Positions 15,420-24,215 of a stretch of 39,309 bases of DNA are shown one piece after another (within the stretch, counting starts at the first letter, position 1; each line of letters begins with the position of its first letter). The notes beneath the pieces are model-generated. The model searched no databases and was not told the DNA's origin. It saw nothing but the letters and a program-made list of their open reading frames with translations. This DNA is from Verrucomicrobiota bacterium (lineage in GTDB: Bacteria > Verrucomicrobiota > Verrucomicrobiia > Opitutales > Opitutaceae). Where the stretch lies: contig JAEWIY010000046.1 in NCBI GenBank assembly GCA_023386835.1, positions 1-39,309 of the forward strand, given 5' to 3'. Made by a program: the position numbers and the translations under genes.

Positions 15420-17297
15420 ATGCGTGCTCTCGCCTGGATCCTGATCGTGCTCGCCACGCTGGCGGTGGACGGCGGTGGGTTGTCGTCCCGGAGGTGCTCA
15501 CTCCAGGCCGGGGAGCCGGCATCCGGCCGGCGCGAGCAACTGGCGCGTGAGCTGGCCGAGCACGACCACCGGTACTTCGTCGAAGGCGCACCCGTCATCA
15601 GCGACAGTGAATACGATGCGCTGCGCCGGGAGTGGGAGGAACTCGCTCAGGCAGAGGGGGTGTCGGAGTCGGACAGCAGCGAGGATGAACTGGGTGTCGG
15701 CGACGATCGTCCGGCCGGTGAGGTGGGAGTGGCGCACCTTTCGCCAATGCTCGGGCTGCGCAAGGCGTTCACCGAGGCGGAACTCGCGTCGTTTCTGCAG
15801 CGAACCCATCGGACGCTCGCTCCGCAGACGGTGCAGTATCTCGTGGAGCCGAAACTTGACGGGGTGGCCCTCAACCTCGTGTACGAATCTGGGCGCTTTG
15901 TGCGTGCGGCGACACGTGGGAATGGCGCAGTCGGCCAGGACGTCACGGCGATCGTTGCGACGCTGCCCGGCGTGCCGCGGCAACTGCGTGAAAGTAGCGG
16001 GTGGGTGTGGCCGCAGCAATTGGAGGTGCGCGCGGAATACTGTGTGCGGTGGGAGGAGTTTGGGCGCGTGAATGCAGAACGAGAGCGGGTCGGTGACGCC
16101 CCGTTTGCGCACCCGCGCTCCCTGGCAGCGGGGCGCTTGCAATCCGACTCGACTTCGGAAGGTGCGGGGCGCATCGGCGAGGTTGTTGTGCACGGGATTG
16201 GGGCCGTGTTCGCGGAAGACCAGGCCGGCCCGGATACGCAAGCCGCTTGGTACACCTGTTTGCGGGCAGGGGGCTTCCGGGTGGTTGACCACGTGCTTTG
16301 CGACGAGTCGGAACTGACGTCGGCGATCGAGCATTGGCCTGAAGCGCGGAGGAGTTACGCGTTTCCGCTGGATGGCGTTGTGGTCAAGGTTGATGCGTTG
16401 GCGCTGCAGCGGAAACTCGGTCACAGCCGGGCGGCGCCAAGATGGGCGATCGCGCGAAAGTTTGAATCCGAGCAGGTGCAAACCCGGTTGCGTGCCGTGA
16501 CTTGGCAGGTGGGACGCACCGGCCAGGTCGTGCCAGTCGCGGAGCTCGAGCCGGTTTATGTCTCGAGCAGCCGGATACAGCGAGCGTCGTTGCATCAGGC
16601 AGGGGAAGTCATGCGCCGGGATCTGCACGAGGAGGATGTGGTGTCACTGCAGAAGGCCGGGGAAATCATTCCGTTGATCGTCGGAGTCGACCTCACGCAG
16701 CGGCGACCTGGCGCGAAACCAATCCGCCCGCCCGAGCTGTGTCCGTCGTGTCACCACCCGCTGGCGTGGCGTTCGAACGGACAAGTTTTGCAGTGCGAGA
16801 ACCGCACGTGCCCTGCACGCCTCGAAGGTCGTTTGCTCCACCTCGCCCGGGCGGAAGCGCTGGGCTTGCGTGGGTTGACGCCGCGGGTCGCGCGGCGGCT
16901 GGTGGAGCTGGAGCTGGTGCGCGACTTGCCCGATCTGTTCGCGCTGACGGCGGCGGACCTGCAATCGGTCATGCCGGAGCGCGCGGCGGCCGAGCTGGCG
17001 GGCTCATTGGCCTCCGCTCGCACGGCACCGGTGGCGCGCGTGCTGGCGGGGCTTGGGCTGTCCGGCGTGACCGGTTCCGTGGCCGAACGTTTGGGCGAGG
17101 CGTTCAGCACGCTTGAAGCGCTGCAGAGTGCCTCCGTGGCGCAACTCGAGCAGGCGCTCGGCAGTGCCGCCCGGGCGGCGCGCATTCATCGGGCGATTCA
17201 GGATCCGGATACAGCCAGGGAGATGGACGCGCTGGGCCGCGTGGGCGGGTCCACGCAGTCATCAGCCCCGGGTGTATCCGTGTCCGGATACAAATGA
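15420..17297 (+). CDS. NAD-dependent DNA ligase paralogue lacking BRCT, with signal-like N-terminus
   Basis: This 625-residue protein keeps most of the LigA core. Domain Ia (about 38-75) has HDHRYFVEGAPVISDSEYDALRRE. The adenylation domain carries KLDG at 145-148 (Lys145 nucleophile), TRGNG where LigA has TRGDG, FPLDGVVVKVD and RWAIARKF. The OB fold has VGRTGQVVPVAELEPV. A Cys4 zinc finger (C441, C444, C459, C464) and helix-hairpin-helix region follow. The BRCT domain is absent, which shortens it relative to LigA (about 670 aa). Residues 1-17 (MRALAWILIVLATLAVD) look like a signal peptide or membrane anchor. E. coli LigB also lacks BRCT, has RGNG and a signal-like start. It is probably not the main replicative ligase. 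Promoter not found; the sensor gene ends 52 nt upstream. Confidence 0.85.
   Translation: MRALAWILIVLATLAVDGGGLSSRRCSLQAGEPASGRREQLARELAEHDHRYFVEGAPVISDSEYDALRREWEELAQAEGVSESDSSEDELGVGDDRPAGEVGVAHLSPMLGLRKAFTEAELASFLQRTHRTLAPQTVQYLVEPKLDGVALNLVYESGRFVRAATRGNGAVGQDVTAIVATLPGVPRQLRESSGWVWPQQLEVRAEYCVRWEEFGRVNAERERVGDAPFAHPRSLAAGRLQSDSTSEGAGRIGEVVVHGIGAVFAEDQAGPDTQAAWYTCLRAGGFRVVDHVLCDESELTSAIEHWPEARRSYAFPLDGVVVKVDALALQRKLGHSRAAPRWAIARKFESEQVQTRLRAVTWQVGRTGQVVPVAELEPVYVSSSRIQRASLHQAGEVMRRDLHEEDVVSLQKAGEIIPLIVGVDLTQRRPGAKPIRPPELCPSCHHPLAWRSNGQVLQCENRTCPARLEGRLLHLARAEALGLRGLTPRVARRLVELELVRDLPDLFALTAADLQSVMPERAAAELAGSLASARTAPVARVLAGLGLSGVTGSVAERLGEAFSTLEALQSASVAQLEQALGSAARAARIHRAIQDPDTAREMDALGRVGGSTQSSAPGVSVSGYK
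17273..17292. other. Perfect 8-bp hairpin at the 3' end of the ligase gene
   Basis: TGTATCCG (17273-17280) pairs perfectly with CGGATACA (17285-17292) around a TGTC loop, ending three bases before the TGA stop. There is no T-run, so it is not a standard terminator. It might stabilise the 3' end of the mRNA or act between the convergent ligase and small membrane protein genes. Confidence 0.45.
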
Positions 17298-17337
17298 GGG
17301 CGCAGGACATTTCGTGTGACAACTGGCACCGCGGGGG

Positions 17338-17553
17338 CTACGGGTCGCGCTCGACCAGCCACAGCCAGGTGGCCAAAGCGGCGCAGGCGAGCGTCGGCGC
17401 GATGATCCAGAGGGGATGCACCGGCAGATGCCAGTGCTGGACGGCCCACCAAACCCACACGCACTTCGCCAGGATGGCGACCCAGGCCAAAGTAAGGAAC
17501 CGCGTAAGCTTCGGCGCAGAACGAACCGGAGGAAGGGGTAGGGACGTGCTCAT
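17338..17553 (-). CDS. Small two-helix membrane protein, unknown function
   Basis: This 71-residue protein has two predicted membrane helices, about residues 18-38 (FLTLAWVAILAKCVWVWWAV) and 45-66 (HPLWIIAPTLACAALATWLWL), connected by a short His-containing loop. The ATG at 17553 was chosen because the helices follow it closely and AAGG lies upstream at reasonable spacing; the longer frame to 17754 is Arg-rich and unlike a protein. It ends 40 nt from the end of the convergent ligase gene and is divergent from the lipoprotein at 17741. I do not recognise a family. Confidence 0.6.
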   Translation of the reverse strand: MSTSLPLPPVRSAPKLTRFLTLAWVAILAKCVWVWWAVQHWHLPVHPLWIIAPTLACAALATWLWLVERDP

Positions 17554-17740
17554 GCTCAACCTTAGCTCGGTCCGCGGGTGTCCGCTGTGCACCCTTTGGC
17601 CAAGGCACGCCGTCGGATGGTGGCATGCCGTATGCCGGAATGCCTCAGTTTTGGCAGGATGGGCTCGGTTCCAAAAACCTGACCAGACGCGCCTGCGTCG
17701 GCCGAATCTCACGCGGCTGAGATCGCTCGTCTTGAAATCG

Positions 17741-19258
17741 ATGGAGCAACGCACGGAACCCTTTGTCTACCCGGCAACTGTGCGCCTGCTCGTCCTCTCC
17801 GGCCTGGTTCTGCTCCTCCTTGGCTCCGCTGGTTGCCGTTCGCTTCGCGACCGGCGTCCGCATTATCACCCGGATCCGCTGCCTTCCTTTGCGACGGCCA
17901 GTGTTGTGGTCGTCGATGAATCCGGCAAGGAGCGGCGGATTCCGCTGATGGATCTGACGGAGCATTTCCTCGCCCTGTCGACCCGCGCGCAGAACAACCA
18001 TCCGGCCGACGTGAACGAATTCATCGCGGCCGGCCTCAATGTCTCGGACGAGATCGTGGAGCGTTGGTTTCGGGAGCAGTATTCGCTGCAGGCAAATTCC
18101 CACTATTACCAAAATACCGCGAATGTCGCGGCGGGGCTTGGCACGGCCGTGCTCGGCATCACGGATGCGTCTTCGCGGGCGGTCGCCTTGCTGGGAACGG
18201 GCGTGACGGCGATGAACGCGCAGTGGCGCAATGTGGAGGCGCACTACTTGATCGCGCCGAGCCTGCCGGTGGTGATCCAGAAGATCCGCGAGTTTCGGGC
18301 GGAACAGCGTCGTAACATCCTCGCCGGGTTGCGCACGCAGACGCTGACCTACACGGATGCCGTCGCGATCTTGCGCAGCTACCATCAAACCGCTTCGCGC
18401 GAAACCATTCAGCGCTTCCTGCAGCGCAGCGCCGAGATTTCGCAGTTCACGGCAATCGCGGACGACCGCGCCAGTGAGTCGCAGGCCGAGGTGGGCGCGC
18501 ACAGCTCGGTGGTGTACGCGTTGCTCAACGAGGACGCTGCAGGCTTCTACTCCGAACGCGACCTGGTGGCGCTGTTTGCGATCCTGACCGAACCGGCGAA
18601 TTCGGACGTGTTGCAGGCGTTGCGGGATGCACCGCGGTACCGCGCGATGAGCGACCGTGTCGCCGACGTGACGGAGACCGGGCGCAATCGCCTGATCGGC
18701 CGCATGCTCGCGCTCGACAACCTGCTGGGGCTCGAAAAACGGGTCGAAACGTTGCGCGAGGCGGCGGCGAACGCGCGCCAGGACCTGCAATTTGGCGCCA
18801 GCCTCAGCAGTCAGGCGCGGGCGGAGTTTTCTTCGCGCAACAGCCAGATCTATTCGCTGTTGAACCCCCGGCAGGCAGGTTCCTACAGCCTCGAGCAGTT
18901 GGTGGAAATCTACGGCTTGGCGCGGGAGGAAGAGCACCCCGCGATGGCGCGACGGATCCAGAATCGGCCGGAGACGGCGCGGCTCGCGGAGCAAGTGCGG
19001 GCGCTGCGCAACGATCCCAATCGGAGCCGGCAACTGGAAACCGCCTTGGAGGATCTCGATCGGGTGGTGGATCTCGACCGTCGGCTGGTGCAGTTGGAAG
19101 ACGTGGAGCATGGCCTTTCGGCGTTGGGTCCGAAACCGGTCGAAGGCCCGGATCGCATCGCTGCCGCCCTTTCCGAGGCGGTGCGCGAGGCACTGAATTC
19201 ACCCGCCCGCCACAACCTCATGAGTGACTGGAAGGTCGTGCCGAGCGTCGATCGTTGA
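17741..19258 (+). CDS. Large lipoprotein of unknown function
   Basis: This 505-residue protein has a lipoprotein signal: a hydrophobic segment at about 15-30 ending LLLLGSAGC, with the lipobox cysteine at residue 32, so it is expected to be membrane-anchored in the periplasm or outer membrane. A glycine/alanine-rich stretch at about 128-150 (AAGLGTAVLGI, then ALLGTGVTAM) could be a glycine zipper inserting in a membrane. The rest is largely helical and charged, with two related segments, SSVVYALLNEDAAGFYSERDLVALFAI and SQIYSLLNPRQAGSYSLEQLVEIYGL, which look like an internal duplication. I do not recognise a family. The frame extends far upstream, but the lipobox fixes the ATG at 17741. A PRC-barrel gene follows 121 nt downstream. 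Confidence 0.8.
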   Translation: MEQRTEPFVYPATVRLLVLSGLVLLLLGSAGCRSLRDRRPHYHPDPLPSFATASVVVVDESGKERRIPLMDLTEHFLALSTRAQNNHPADVNEFIAAGLNVSDEIVERWFREQYSLQANSHYYQNTANVAAGLGTAVLGITDASSRAVALLGTGVTAMNAQWRNVEAHYLIAPSLPVVIQKIREFRAEQRRNILAGLRTQTLTYTDAVAILRSYHQTASRETIQRFLQRSAEISQFTAIADDRASESQAEVGAHSSVVYALLNEDAAGFYSERDLVALFAILTEPANSDVLQALRDAPRYRAMSDRVADVTETGRNRLIGRMLALDNLLGLEKRVETLREAAANARQDLQFGASLSSQARAEFSSRNSQIYSLLNPRQAGSYSLEQLVEIYGLAREEEHPAMARRIQNRPETARLAEQVRALRNDPNRSRQLETALEDLDRVVDLDRRLVQLEDVEHGLSALGPKPVEGPDRIAAALSEAVREALNSPARHNLMSDWKVVPSVDR

Positions 19259-19379
19259 ACGATGGATACATCGCCGCGGGTGGAGGGCGGAACCGACCTC
19301 GGATCATCGCGTGCGTCCTCCGGCATGGCACCACGAGCCTTCGTGGCGGTCCCGTGGGCAACCCAAACCCGGAGGACCC

Positions 19380-20165
19380 ATGATTCGCCCCGCCACCGCC
19401 CTGTACGGATACCAACTGCTCGCGTCGGACGGAGCCGTTGGTGAGATCAACGACTTCCTGTTCGACGACGATTGCTGGAAATTGCGTTACTTCGTCGTCG
19501 ATGCGGGCCGCTGGCTGGCGGAGCGGCACGTCATCATCGCCCCGGAAGCGGTCCAGCGGCCGGAGTGGGATGCACAACGGCTGCCGACGCCCTTAAGCAA
19601 GGAGCAGGTGCGGCAAAGCCCGCAGTTTGATCCCACACAACCGTTGACCACGGAGCTCGAGCGGCAGTTGCGCCAGCACTACGGCTGGTCCGACTATGCC
19701 TTGCCGGCCGGCTCAACTCAGAGTCTCCCGATTCGTCCCGCGACGGATCAGCCGACCGAGGCGGTGACTCCCGCCGTGATTCCTGGTGCGGGCGCGGACG
19801 CCGAGATGGTCGCCGCCGCTCGTGGCGCCCAGGAGGCGCAGGAGGTTCGCGATCGACCGCAGCTACGAAGTGCGCGTGAGGTGATCGGCTATCACGTGCA
19901 GGCGAGCGACGGTGACGTTGGCCACGTTGAGGACCTGTTGATCGATGATACCACGTGGGAGATTCGTTTCATCGTGGTCGATACGCGCAACTGGTGGCCG
20001 GGCAAGAAGGTGGTGCTGTCGCCCCAATCCATCGCGAATATCAGCTGGCCCGAGTCTCACGTGGTGGTGAACCTCACGCGCGACGACATCCAGAACGCGC
20101 GGCAGTACGACCCGGCCGATCAAACGCTGGACGACGAGGCCGCGAACCGCCGGCGCACGACCTGA
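19380..20165 (+). CDS. Double PRC-barrel domain protein
   Basis: This 261-residue soluble protein has two PRC-barrel domains. The first spans about residues 5-80 (GYQLLASDGAVGEINDFLFDD, then LRYFVVDAGRWLAERHVII). The second spans about 163-240 (GYHVQASDGDVGHVEDLLID, then IRFIVVDTRNWWPGKKVVL). They are joined by a Pro/Ala-rich linker. PRC-barrels are small beta-barrels named after the photosynthetic reaction centre H subunit and ribosome maturation factor RimM; stand-alone bacterial versions are often stress-associated, and the function here is unknown. The ATG at 19380 is preceded by a strong GGAGGA. It lies downstream of the lipoprotein on the same strand and converges with the SGNH lipoprotein gene. 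Confidence 0.9.
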   Translation: MIRPATALYGYQLLASDGAVGEINDFLFDDDCWKLRYFVVDAGRWLAERHVIIAPEAVQRPEWDAQRLPTPLSKEQVRQSPQFDPTQPLTTELERQLRQHYGWSDYALPAGSTQSLPIRPATDQPTEAVTPAVIPGAGADAEMVAAARGAQEAQEVRDRPQLRSAREVIGYHVQASDGDVGHVEDLLIDDTTWEIRFIVVDTRNWWPGKKVVLSPQSIANISWPESHVVVNLTRDDIQNARQYDPADQTLDDEAANRRRTT

Positions 20166-20222
20166 AGGGCTGCGCGCCGGTCGAAACGCGTGGCAGGGCG
20201 TCGTGTGGGGAGTGCGGTGCGA

Positions 20223-21005
20223 TCAGCGCTCCAGCAGACCGGCCTGCTGCAACACCGGTCGAACCGCGCCGGCCCATTTCGCATACCCGGCGTCATTCGG
20301 GTGCAGGAGGTCGGGAAACTCGGCTTCCTTGGCATCGCCCTTGGCGTCAGCGAAGACCGCGTAGGTGGGCACCAAGGTCACACCGTCGGTTTTTTGGGCC
20401 AACTCCGCATAGAGCCGATTCAGTTCGCGGATCGTCGCGGCTGGACGGCGCATGCGTTCGGAGCTGGGGAACACCTCACACAGGAAGATGGGCAACCGGG
20501 GTTGGGCTTGCCGGAGCGAGCTGATGATCAACGCGACGTTGTTGCGGATTACCTCGGGTGTGGCGCCTTCCTCGATGTCGTTCGTGCCGATCAGGAGCAC
20601 CACGGCGCGCGGCTGCACCGCGATGACGTCTTCAGCGAGTCGATACAAGACGCCGCGGCTGGTATCGCCGCCGATCCCGCGGTTCGCCACGCGGGCGTCC
20701 GCAAAGGAGCCGCCCAAGTCATCACCCCAACCCTGCGTGATCGAGTCGCCGAGAAAAACGATCGCGCCACGGTCCTGCTGCAGGCGCGCGGCAAAATGCG
20801 CGCGGCGCTCGTTCCACAGGCGTTCAAACCAGTCCGCCCGGCGAAACGGACCGGCACCCGGCAGGGGAACGTCGGGTCCCGGCAGGTTGAGCCCGGCGGG
20901 CGATGACGTTTGCGTCGCGGGTGGTTGAACGGTGCTGCAGCCTCCGAAGCAGAGCAGCGCGAGAACATAGCAGGCGACACGGCTGACGGGGCGGAGAAGA
21001 CGCAT
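20223..21005 (-). CDS. SGNH/GDSL hydrolase lipoprotein
   Basis: This 260-residue protein has a lipoprotein signal (hydrophobic to CFGGC, Cys23). All SGNH blocks are present: block I IVFLGDSITQGWG with Ser88, block II ANRGIGGDTS with Gly110, block III IGTNDIEEG with Asn142, and block V DLLHPNDAGY with Asp232 and His235. The arrangement matches the PAF acetylhydrolase beta/gamma-like branch of secreted esterases, so deacylation or deacetylation of a lipid or glycan is likely; the substrate is not known. ATG at 21005 starts the shortest plausible signal; 21017 is an alternative. The longer frame to 21059 is less likely. The gene is convergent with the PRC-barrel gene. Confidence 0.9.
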   Translation of the reverse strand: MRLLRPVSRVACYVLALLCFGGCSTVQPPATQTSSPAGLNLPGPDVPLPGAGPFRRADWFERLWNERRAHFAARLQQDRGAIVFLGDSITQGWGDDLGGSFADARVANRGIGGDTSRGVLYRLAEDVIAVQPRAVVLLIGTNDIEEGATPEVIRNNVALIISSLRQAQPRLPIFLCEVFPSSERMRRPAATIRELNRLYAELAQKTDGVTLVPTYAVFADAKGDAKEAEFPDLLHPNDAGYAKWAGAVRPVLQQAGLLER

Positions 21006-21136
21006 GGGCCGCAGCATGCGCGCGGCCTGCGCGCTGGCAACATGTCCGTGGTGCGCCATGCAGCGGCTGACCGGACCTGCCCGGACGTCACCAGATGCCC
21101 CGGTGGAGCCGTCGTAGGCTCGTGGATACGCGCGCT

Positions 21137-21781
21137 TCAGCGCTTTGCTTCGAGCTCATCGCGCTTCAGCGCGCGGGCGAACGCGAGGAGCTCTTCACGG
21201 CTGACGTTCTCGCCGGTGATGACGACGAGATAGCGTTCAGCGACGATGCTCTTGGCTTCGCCTTTCTTCTCCGCGCCCCGGTAGTTCAGCGCAAAAGCCT
21301 GCCCCTGCACCGTCTCCAGCTGCGCACCACTCGCCTGCAGCATCATCGGGTTGGTGAAGACCATGGCGAAGCTTTGGAGCATGGGGGAGTTCGCCTCGAT
21401 TGCGACGGTGACGCGTCCGCCCGAAGGCGAACGATAGCCACGGCGCGTGCTCACCATCCGGGCGGAGCCTGTTCCGGGAGCCGTGTGGGAGGTCGCCGGG
21501 TCGGCCGCCCAGGTGTCGGGCGGTTCAGGCAGCGCGTCGACGAGCTGCTGGGCGCTGGCGTTGGCAATCGCCTCGGTGGCGGTGTTGATCGCCTCCAGCG
21601 CCGCCTGAAACTGCCGCTGTTCGTAGGCCCTGCGCACCTCGTCCAGTGCCTGGAGTGCGGCGTCCTCACCGCGTCCGGAGCACCCGAACAGCAGCGTCAA
21701 CCCGCAGACCAAGGCTTGGGTTCTCCGCTGGGCAACGGGTCGCCGGCGGCTGAAGCCGGGGCTGGCCAGCGACCTTGTCAT
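21137..21781 (-). CDS. Putative lipoprotein, unknown function
   Basis: This 214-residue protein has a basic N-terminus and a hydrophobic stretch ending TLLFGC (Cys34), a plausible though imperfect lipobox. Residues about 40-75 are helical (AALQALDEVRRAYEQRQFQAALEAI), resembling a TPR-like helix pair. The C-terminal half has beta strands, including VTVAIEANSPMLQSF and YLVVITGENVSREELLAFARALK. I do not recognise a family. It begins 5 nt after the stop of the DUF1232-like gene on the same strand, so the two form an operon. The early residues (SRRRPVAQRRTQ) are long for a lipoprotein n-region, so a start further downstream is possible, though I see no ATG that fits. Confidence 0.65.
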   Translation of the reverse strand: MTRSLASPGFSRRRPVAQRRTQALVCGLTLLFGCSGRGEDAALQALDEVRRAYEQRQFQAALEAINTATEAIANASAQQLVDALPEPPDTWAADPATSHTAPGTGSARMVSTRRGYRSPSGGRVTVAIEANSPMLQSFAMVFTNPMMLQASGAQLETVQGQAFALNYRGAEKKGEAKSIVAERYLVVITGENVSREELLAFARALKRDELEAKR

Positions 21782-21786
21782 GCCTT

Positions 21787-22260
21787 TCAGGCCGGCTCAG
21801 GCCACGGACGATTGGCCCGCTGCCAGTGCTCACGCAGGGCCGCTGAATTGCGCTCGAGTACCGCTTCGACCACCAACGCGTCGTCCAACAGCCCGTACTC
21901 CGGCGTTTCGTCGGGAATTCGATCCGAACCGTGGGCGAAGTAGGCGAGGGCGAAGGCCGCCTCCCGACATGTGTCCGTCGCGTGCACGGTGCCGTTGCGC
22001 GATTCCTCCACATACTGGGCCAGCAAGTGCAGCCGGCTTTGCAGCCGTTGGGAGTCCGGGATTTGGTCAATCTTCTGCCGGACCTGGCCGAGCTCGGCCT
22101 GCAGCGCCCGAATTTCCGCCTCGCTGACGCACAGCACTCCGCGTTCGACGAATTCCGCGGTGCTGAGCCGCTTGTTGGCCGGATCGCGGAGAAACCGCGT
22201 CAACCGGTTCTGGCCCGCAGGGGCCGTAGGGGCCGGATGGGTGGTCTTCTTCGAAGGCAT
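21787..22260 (-). CDS. DUF1232 (YkvA-like) family protein
   Basis: This 157-residue protein has a C-terminal segment matching DUF1232: AFALAYFAHGSDRIPDETPEYGLLDDALVVEAVL (residues 102-135) carries the D-x-IPD...G-x-LDDAxVV pattern of the family. It does not show the usual strongly hydrophobic helix after it, so it may be soluble. Residues 45-70 form a probable coiled coil (SEAEIRALQAELGQVRQKID). Function is unknown in the family. ATG at 22260 was chosen because the frame above it is Pro/Gly-rich; there is no clear Shine-Dalgarno sequence. It is followed after 5 nt by the putative lipoprotein gene. Confidence 0.7.
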   Translation of the reverse strand: MPSKKTTHPAPTAPAGQNRLTRFLRDPANKRLSTAEFVERGVLCVSEAEIRALQAELGQVRQKIDQIPDSQRLQSRLHLLAQYVEESRNGTVHATDTCREAAFALAYFAHGSDRIPDETPEYGLLDDALVVEAVLERNSAALREHWQRANRPWPEPA

Positions 22261-22419
22261 GGCGGCTTCGACAGCAGAAGCGGAGAACCGTTGCGGATTT
22301 ATGTCCGTCCGCGAACCGGCGCGGGTGTCCCCAGCCACGGTGCCGCCTCCACCGACCGTCGGCGGATCGCAGCGCATTGTTAGGGTTGCCGCACGCGTAC
22401 GTTCGCGCGCAGGCAGGTG

Positions 22420-23487
22420 CTACGAGGACTGACCCGCTGATACGGACTCGGCCCGTCCGGATTTCGCCGAGGCGTACATCGCACACACGAGCGCAACGGC
22501 CTTTCGGGCTTCGCGCCCGCCCAGTTCCACTGGCCGGCCTTCGCGCACGGCGTTCACAAAGTCCTGCAGCTGCCGCTGGTGGCCAAGGACGCTGATCGCG
22601 TTGGGAGCGCTGGCGCCGGAGCCGAGAGCCGCTGCGGCCCCGCCGACGCGGATGCCCTCGTCCTCAGGTTGCGCGTCGCGGAAATCCCAGCGGGTGATGC
22701 GATCGTCCTCAAGCGCGATGGAGCCGGATTCGCCACAAAGCTCGATTCGGCGCTGCCAACCCGGCCAGATCGCGGTGCTGGCCTCGATCGAGCCGAAAGC
22801 ACCGTCCGCGAAACGCAACGTCCCCACGGCGGTGTCCTCCGTTTCGATCTGCGTGTGGACCCGACGGGTGGTCCAGCAGAAGACTTCCGTGGGCAGTCCG
22901 GCAAACCACTGCAACAGGTCGACCGCGTGGATCGCCTGGTTCAGCAACGCGCCGCCACCGTCGACGCGCAACTGCCCGCGCGTGCCGCGATAGTAGTCCG
23001 CATTGCGGTGCCATTTTACGGCCGCGCTGGCCAAGACCATGCGACCAAGCCGCCTCGTGTGCAGGGCACGCTTGACGGTGCGCGCGCCATCACCAAAGCG
23101 GCTCTGGAAGATCGCGCCGACCTGCACGCCCGCGCTCTCCGCGGCCTCCAGCAGCGCGTCGGTTCGCTCCAGATTGATTTCGAGCGGCTTCTCAACGACC
23201 AGGTGTTTGCCGGCCTGGGCGGCGACTCTTGCCGGCTCGAGGTGGGCGCCTGCGGAAGTGGTGATGCAAATCGCGTCAACGTCGTCGCGCCGGACCAAGT
23301 CCTCCACCGAAGTGCCGGCGAAGGCGACGCCATGCCGCGCCGCGAAAGCCTGGCCCTTGGCGGCATCGCGCGTCGCGACTGCCGTCAGTTGCGCCCCCTG
23401 CACCTGCGCGAGTGCCTGAGCGTGAAACTCCGCAATCATGCCGAGTCCAATGATACCAAAGCGCAAAGGGGACGGGGTGAACGACAT
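22420..23487 (-). CDS. Gfo/Idh/MocA-family NAD(P)-dependent oxidoreductase
   Basis: This 355-residue protein has an N-terminal Rossmann fold with GIIGLGMIAEFHAQAL (11-26) for NAD(P) binding. EKP at 99-101 follows HLVV and places the catalytic lysine. The C-terminal alpha/beta domain includes GGGALLNQAIHAVDLLQWFAG, with the conserved Gly-rich loop and His, and a Gfo-type sheet. These enzymes oxidise or reduce sugars, polyols or inositols; the sugar is unknown. ATG at 23487 was preferred; a non-ATG start at 23508 would add seven residues. The 3' end is free-standing, and the gene is divergent from the DUF2911 gene, with a gap of about 100 nt that must hold both promoters. Confidence 0.92.
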   Translation of the reverse strand: MSFTPSPLRFGIIGLGMIAEFHAQALAQVQGAQLTAVATRDAAKGQAFAARHGVAFAGTSVEDLVRRDDVDAICITTSAGAHLEPARVAAQAGKHLVVEKPLEINLERTDALLEAAESAGVQVGAIFQSRFGDGARTVKRALHTRRLGRMVLASAAVKWHRNADYYRGTRGQLRVDGGGALLNQAIHAVDLLQWFAGLPTEVFCWTTRRVHTQIETEDTAVGTLRFADGAFGSIEASTAIWPGWQRRIELCGESGSIALEDDRITRWDFRDAQPEDEGIRVGGAAAALGSGASAPNAISVLGHQRQLQDFVNAVREGRPVELGGREARKAVALVCAMYASAKSGRAESVSAGQSS

Positions 23488-23588
23488 GCTGCCCGAACAA
23501 GTCGTCACTGGCGCGGCTGTCCATCCTGATTCTCGCGATGCGGGGCAACCCGTGGACGAATCGCACGAGATGGGTACCGTGCACCGTC

Positions 23589-24161
23589 ATGTGGCGACGG
23601 CTTTTTTTGGTGGTTTTCCTCGTCTCCGGCGGTTCGATACTGCCCTCGCACGCGCAGCAGCCGCCGATCAGTCCTCGGGAATCGGTGGCGGCTCGGATCG
23701 ATGGTTCTGACATCACGATCGTGTACGGTCGGCCGCAGATCCGGGACCCTCGCACCGGAGCACCGCGCAAGATCTGGGGAGGGCTCGTGCCGTATGGCAA
23801 AGTCTGGCGCACCGGAGCCAATGAAGCGACGACGCTGACCACAACCTGGGACCTGGAATTCGGCGGTCAGCGGCTCCCGGCTGGAACATATTCGCTGTTT
23901 ACCCTTCCCAATGAAAGCAAGGGCCAGCTCATCGTGAACCGGCAGACAGGCCAGTGGGGAACACAGTACGACGAATCGCAAAACGTGTTGAAGGTGGAGA
24001 TGACGCGGCAGCCGCTCTCATCGCCGGTGCAGCAATTCACGATCGTGATCGAGCGGCGGTCGGAGGGCGGTGGCGTGTTGCGCTTCCGCTGGGCGGACGC
24101 GGAGTACTCGTTGCCGTTTCGGGTCTTGCGTCCGCCTCCGCTCGAAGCCTCCGCCCGGTGA
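23589..24161 (+). CDS. DUF2911 domain secreted protein
   Basis: This 190-residue protein has a signal peptide (MWRRLFLVVFLVSGGSILPSHA, cut near residue 22). The rest matches DUF2911: an opening segment ITIVYGRPQIR, then GGLVPYGKVWRTGANEAT, then FGGQRLPAGTYSLFTLP, the core of the family. Function is unknown; the fold is a beta-sandwich. It is found mainly in Bacteroidetes and Verrucomicrobia and is sometimes fused to TPR. I chose the ATG at 23589 because it begins the signal. The TlpA-like gene starts 54 nt downstream on the same strand, so the two may be co-transcribed. Confidence 0.88.
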   Translation: MWRRLFLVVFLVSGGSILPSHAQQPPISPRESVAARIDGSDITIVYGRPQIRDPRTGAPRKIWGGLVPYGKVWRTGANEATTLTTTWDLEFGGQRLPAGTYSLFTLPNESKGQLIVNRQTGQWGTQYDESQNVLKVEMTRQPLSSPVQQFTIVIERRSEGGGVLRFRWADAEYSLPFRVLRPPPLEASAR

Positions 24162-24215
24162 GCTCTTGCCGACGGTGCGCGACGGGCGTACGGTCCGCGG
24201 TCCTTCTTTTACTGC

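Noticed and set aside
17273..17292. The ligase-end hairpin as an intrinsic terminator
   Set aside because: The stem is perfect, but neither strand has a T-run, so I list it only as a hairpin.
17645..19111. A 488-codon leftward frame inside the lipoprotein gene
   Set aside because: Antisense to a protein with a convincing lipobox; composition is that of a shadow frame.
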